Below are positions 6,534 to 8,438 of a stretch of DNA of 8,438 nt, one piece after another (the first letter of the stretch is position 1; every line of letters starts with the position of its first letter). The stretch is from an uncultured Lachnospiraceae bacterium (GTDB taxonomy: Bacteria; Bacillota; Clostridia; Lachnospirales; Lachnospiraceae). Where the stretch lies: assembly GCA_902767235.1 (NCBI GenBank), contig CACXGR010000169.1, forward strand, positions 1 to 8,438, in the 5' to 3' direction. The notes beneath the pieces are model-generated. The model had not been told where the DNA came from and searched no databases. It saw only the letters and a program-made list of their open reading frames with translations. The translations under genes were made by a program, and so were the position numbers.

Positions 6534-7178
6534 TTACTGTACGACCCCTACCATGGAGTGCCGGATCACTGTGTCGTGGTAGGTGTAGCCCTTGAGGAAC
6601 TCCTGTGCCACTACGCCGCTCTCATACTCGTCACTCTCCACCTGCATCACTGCGTTGTGGTAGTTGGGATCAAACTCTTTGCCGACCGCCTCGATGGGCT
6701 TCACGCCCAGATCCTCCAGCTGCTTGAAAAGCTGCTTGTAGATCATCTCCATGCCGCTGGCGAGAGGGCTTTCTTTTTCCTCCTCGGGAACCGCCGCAAG
6801 GCCTCTCTCGAAGTTGTCGACGACCGGAAGCATCTTCTCGATCACGTTCCGCTCACCCATGGAGAACATCTGCTCTTTTTCCTTGGCTGTGCGCTTGCGG
6901 AAATTGTCAAACTCTGCCATCTGGCGCTTCACCTTGTCCTCCAGTGCAGCTACCTTGTCCTGCATGGCTTTGTTCTTTCCTTCCGGAGCCTTTTCTTCGG
7001 CCTGCGCTTCTGCGCCCGGCTCTTCGCTCTCTCCGGCCTTATCCGCTGCCGGATCCGCTTCTGCCTCGGCTGTCTCCTCTTCGTTCATCTCAGCAGCAGC
7101 CTCTTCGGCATTTTCCGCCTCCGTCTTGGCAGCCTCTTCGACGTCCTGCTCGTTCACTTTCTTCTCAGCTTCTGCCAT
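6534..7178 (-). CDS. grpE: Nucleotide exchange factor GrpE
   Basis: A 214-residue dimeric exchange factor that opens the DnaK nucleotide cleft to release ADP, and a probable thermosensor. Residues 1-70 are an Ala/Glu-rich, strongly acidic, probably disordered extension. The long coiled-coil helix follows (about 72-108), with the core MAEFDNFRKRTAKEKEQ (87-103). A four-helix-bundle segment comes next (about 110-157), then the C-terminal beta-wing GVKPIEAVGKEFDPNYHNAV (158-177), ending in VIRHSMVGVVQ, the usual VIRPAMV-like finish with His in place of Pro. The ATG at 7176-7178 is preceded by GGAAAGGA (7183-7190). The gene starts 54 bases after hrcA, and a small hairpin lies in that gap. The family assignment is firm from the C-terminal signature and gene order. 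Confidence 0.97.
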   Translation of the reverse strand: MAEAEKKVNEQDVEEAAKTEAENAEEAAAEMNEEETAEAEADPAADKAGESEEPGAEAQAEEKAPEGKNKAMQDKVAALEDKVKRQMAEFDNFRKRTAKEKEQMFSMGERNVIEKMLPVVDNFERGLAAVPEEEKESPLASGMEMIYKQLFKQLEDLGVKPIEAVGKEFDPNYHNAVMQVESDEYESGVVAQEFLKGYTYHDTVIRHSMVGVVQ

Positions 7179-7192
7179 ATATTCCTTTCCGC

Positions 7193-7218
7193 CCGTTCTG
7201 TGCTTCGAGGCTGAACGG
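7193..7218 (-). other. Small hairpin between hrcA and grpE
   Basis: CCGTTC (7193-7198) and GAACGG (7213-7218) form a 6-bp stem with a 14-base loop, ending a few bases upstream of the grpE ribosome binding site. In Bacillus subtilis the operon mRNA is cut between hrcA and grpE, which destabilises the repressor message and leaves the chaperone part stable. This stem sits at the equivalent position and could play the same role. That function is inferred from position only. Confidence 0.4.
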
Positions 7219-7232
7219 AGCTATTTCCTTTA

Positions 7233-8258
7233 CTACTGTTTATATAGATCATCGAGCTGTTTCATGATGTGCGAGAGCACATCCACGACCCTCTCGTAAT
7301 CCATCCTTCTCGGGCCGATGATCCCGACCGTGCCCTTCATTCCGTCGCCCAGGTCGTAAGTCGCTGTGACGACGCTGCAGTCCTTCATACTGCTCACCGG
7401 CATCTCATTGCCGATATATACCTGGATTCCTGTCTCGCTGCTGTCCGACAGAGATTCCTGGACGATACTTGTCAGTGCCTGTTTCTCCTCGAAATCACTG
7501 ATGATCTCACTGGCTTTGCGGTGATCCGCCAGCTCCGGATACCGGAAAATATTGTTGGCGCCGCTGGTATATATCTTGAGATCCTCTTCGCTGCGGACGA
7601 TATCAGCCGCGGCATCAAAGACATCGCTCACGATCTCTGTATGTATGCCGGCGTCCCGCTTAATGGATTCGATCAGTCCCAGCGTGATCTGCTCAACCGG
7701 CAGTCCGCACAGGTTCGTGTTGAGCAGCATGTTCAGCTTGAAGATCTGCTCCGCATCCAGAGGGCTCTCCACCGGGATGACCCTGTTTCTGATCAGGTTC
7801 CCCTCCAGTACGATCACAGCCAGGATGTTGCCTTCATCCACCTGGGAGAGCTGGATGAATTTGATCTTGTTGTGGCGCACCATCGGCGAAGAAATCATCG
7901 AGGCGTAATTCGTATTGGTCGCCAGGAGCTTGGCCACCTGCTGAAGAAGATTCTCCAGGCGGTCCTGCTTCTGTACGAGCATGTTCTTCATCTCGTCCAC
8001 CTGCTGCCGCTCGCTGCTGAGCATGTTGTCCACATACAGCCGGTAACCGGCGTCTGTCGGAATGCGTCCCGCCGAAGTGTGCGGCTGCATGATCAGCCCC
8101 ATCTCCTCGAGATCCGCCATTTCATTCCGGATCGTCGCACTGCTCAGTTTCAGGTCCGTGTATTTGGAGATCGTCCTGCTCCCCACCGGTTCGCCGGTCT
8201 CCAGGTAATTGCGGATGATGGCCTGCAATATTTTCATCTTGCGATCCTGCAGTTCCAT
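7233..8258 (-). CDS. hrcA: Heat-inducible transcriptional repressor HrcA
   Basis: A 341-residue repressor of class I heat-shock genes that binds CIRCE as a dimer and depends on chaperonin GroEL for activity in Bacillus. The N-terminal winged helix-turn-helix shows ETGEPVGSRTIS (20-31), SSATIRNEMADLEEMGL (39-55) and the wing PHTSAGRIPTDAGYRLYVD (59-77), all strongly conserved. The GAF-like and dimerisation parts follow, and the typical C-terminal segment GTVGIIGPRRMDYERV is at 309-324. Two starts are possible: GTG at 8268-8270 and ATG at 8256-8258. The ATG is preferred because GAGGG (8264-8268) sits five bases upstream of it, while the GTG lacks a good site. As first gene behind a perfect CIRCE, it is autoregulated together with the chaperones. 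Confidence 0.97.
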   Translation of the reverse strand: MELQDRKMKILQAIIRNYLETGEPVGSRTISKYTDLKLSSATIRNEMADLEEMGLIMQPHTSAGRIPTDAGYRLYVDNMLSSERQQVDEMKNMLVQKQDRLENLLQQVAKLLATNTNYASMISSPMVRHNKIKFIQLSQVDEGNILAVIVLEGNLIRNRVIPVESPLDAEQIFKLNMLLNTNLCGLPVEQITLGLIESIKRDAGIHTEIVSDVFDAAADIVRSEEDLKIYTSGANNIFRYPELADHRKASEIISDFEEKQALTSIVQESLSDSSETGIQVYIGNEMPVSSMKDCSVVTATYDLGDGMKGTVGIIGPRRMDYERVVDVLSHIMKQLDDLYKQ

Positions 8259-8303
8259 AATATCCCTCACTCTGAATTGAAACCGGAAAACATTTCTGCG
8301 TTA

Positions 8304-8330
8304 TTAGCACTCGACTCGATTGAGTGCTAA
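8304..8330. promoter_or_regulatory. CIRCE operator (HrcA binding site), perfect consensus
   Basis: TTAGCACTC (8304-8312), a 9-base spacer, then GAGTGCTAA (8322-8330): an exact match to the CIRCE consensus TTAGCACTC-N9-GAGTGCTAA. It lies about 8 bases downstream of the predicted transcription start and 45 bases upstream of the hrcA ATG, the classical position. HrcA bound here blocks transcription of the whole operon. Transcribed into RNA, the repeat can also form a stem at the 5' end of the mRNA, which has been linked to message stability. Confidence 0.98.
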
Positions 8331-8344
8331 CATCTTTCTTGTAT

Positions 8345-8373
8345 AAAATAGCACTCGCCTATTGGGATGTCAA
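8345..8373 (-). promoter_or_regulatory. Sigma-A promoter of the hrcA heat-shock operon
   Basis: On the minus strand, a perfect TTGACA -35 (8368-8373) is followed after exactly 17 bases by TATTTT (8345-8350, 4 of 6 matches to TATAAT). Upstream bases are A/T-rich (8380-8402), including an A7 run at 8396-8402, which could act as an UP element. Predicted initiation is near 8338, giving a leader of about 80 bases that contains CIRCE. A vegetative sigma-A promoter with a CIRCE is the standard arrangement for class I heat-shock genes in Gram-positives. Confidence 0.85.
8348..8356 (+). promoter_or_regulatory. Extra CIRCE-like half-site inside the promoter
   Basis: ATAGCACTC (8348-8356) matches the left CIRCE arm TTAGCACTC at 8 of 9 positions. 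It starts 17 bases after the right arm of the perfect CIRCE and overlaps the -10 hexamer and the -10/-35 spacer. Nine bases further on, GATGTCAAC (8366-8374) matches the expected right arm at only 4 of 9 positions, so this is a half-site or a decayed second CIRCE. HrcA binding here is unproven. Confidence 0.45.
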
Positions 8374-8438
8374 CCGGATTTCTTTTCGAATTTCTAAAAA
8401 AATTATGAACATAGAAGGACACAATTGTCGTTCGAGTA
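8374..8438. other. Upstream AT-rich flank, no gene seen
   Basis: The last 65 bases are AT-rich and contain the A7 run (8396-8402) and a short palindrome ACAATTGT (8421-8428). I see no convincing coding start, RNA gene or full intrinsic terminator. The upstream neighbour gene lies outside the window. Confidence 0.4.

Noticed and set aside
8259..8270. GTG at 8268-8270 as the hrcA start, adding four residues.
   Set aside because: The GTG overlaps the Shine-Dalgarno that suits the ATG at 8256-8258 and has no good site of its own.
7269..8330. Plus-strand open frame opposite hrcA (353 codons), running into the CIRCE.
   Set aside because: hrcA is unambiguous and the opposite frame reads through the operator, with low-complexity His/Arg/Asp composition.
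8396..8438. T-run on the minus strand as a terminator for an upstream gene.
   Set aside because: The only stem nearby (GACA/TGTC at 8419-8430) is four pairs long and too far from the T-run.

Overview
All genes in this window lie on the minus strand, so transcription runs from high to low coordinates. The window holds the complete class I (CIRCE/HrcA-controlled) heat-shock operon of a Gram-positive bacterium, in the order hrcA, grpE, dnaK, dnaJ, prmA, rsmE. It is followed by a cysteine desulfurase gene and the first 34 codons of thiI. The order hrcA-grpE-dnaK-dnaJ-prmA-rsmE, a perfect CIRCE operator, strong GGAGG-type ribosome binding sites, and a DnaK lacking the roughly 24-residue N-terminal insertion of Gram-negative DnaK all point to Firmicutes. 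The GC-rich coding sequence and the lysine-rich DnaJ tail fit a clostridial gut-type lineage such as Lachnospiraceae, but that placement is an inference and no rRNA is present to settle it.

Layout from upstream (right) to downstream (left): 8259-8438 is the control region, with a sigma-A type promoter (TTGACA, 17 bp, TATTTT), a perfect CIRCE operator just downstream, and an extra CIRCE-like half-site inside the promoter. hrcA (7233-8258) encodes the repressor, grpE (6534-7178) the nucleotide exchange factor, dnaK (4542-6407) the Hsp70, and dnaJ (3193-4374) the J-domain co-chaperone. prmA (2121-3119) and rsmE (1353-2105) encode ribosome-modifying methyltransferases. A weak terminator-like hairpin and a candidate extended -10 promoter (1308-1336) suggest that the cysteine desulfurase gene (123-1280) and thiI (1-102, running off the edge) form a separate transcription unit for sulfur transfer to tRNA or thiamine.

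How the genes work together: HrcA represses the operon by binding CIRCE. DnaK, DnaJ and GrpE form the ATP-driven folding cycle. PrmA and RsmE modify ribosomal protein L11 and 16S rRNA and ride on the heat-shock transcript. The desulfurase supplies persulfide sulfur to ThiI.

The chaperone part of the operon has structured intergenic regions (hrcA-grpE, grpE-dnaK, dnaK-dnaJ, dnaJ-prmA), most strikingly an approximately 21-bp imperfect hairpin between dnaK and dnaJ. None is followed by a good T-tract on the transcribed strand, so they look more like mRNA processing, stability or attenuation elements than full terminators. I see no mobile element, CRISPR array, RNA gene or undescribed defence system. 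This is a conserved housekeeping region, and the points worth a second look are regulatory.
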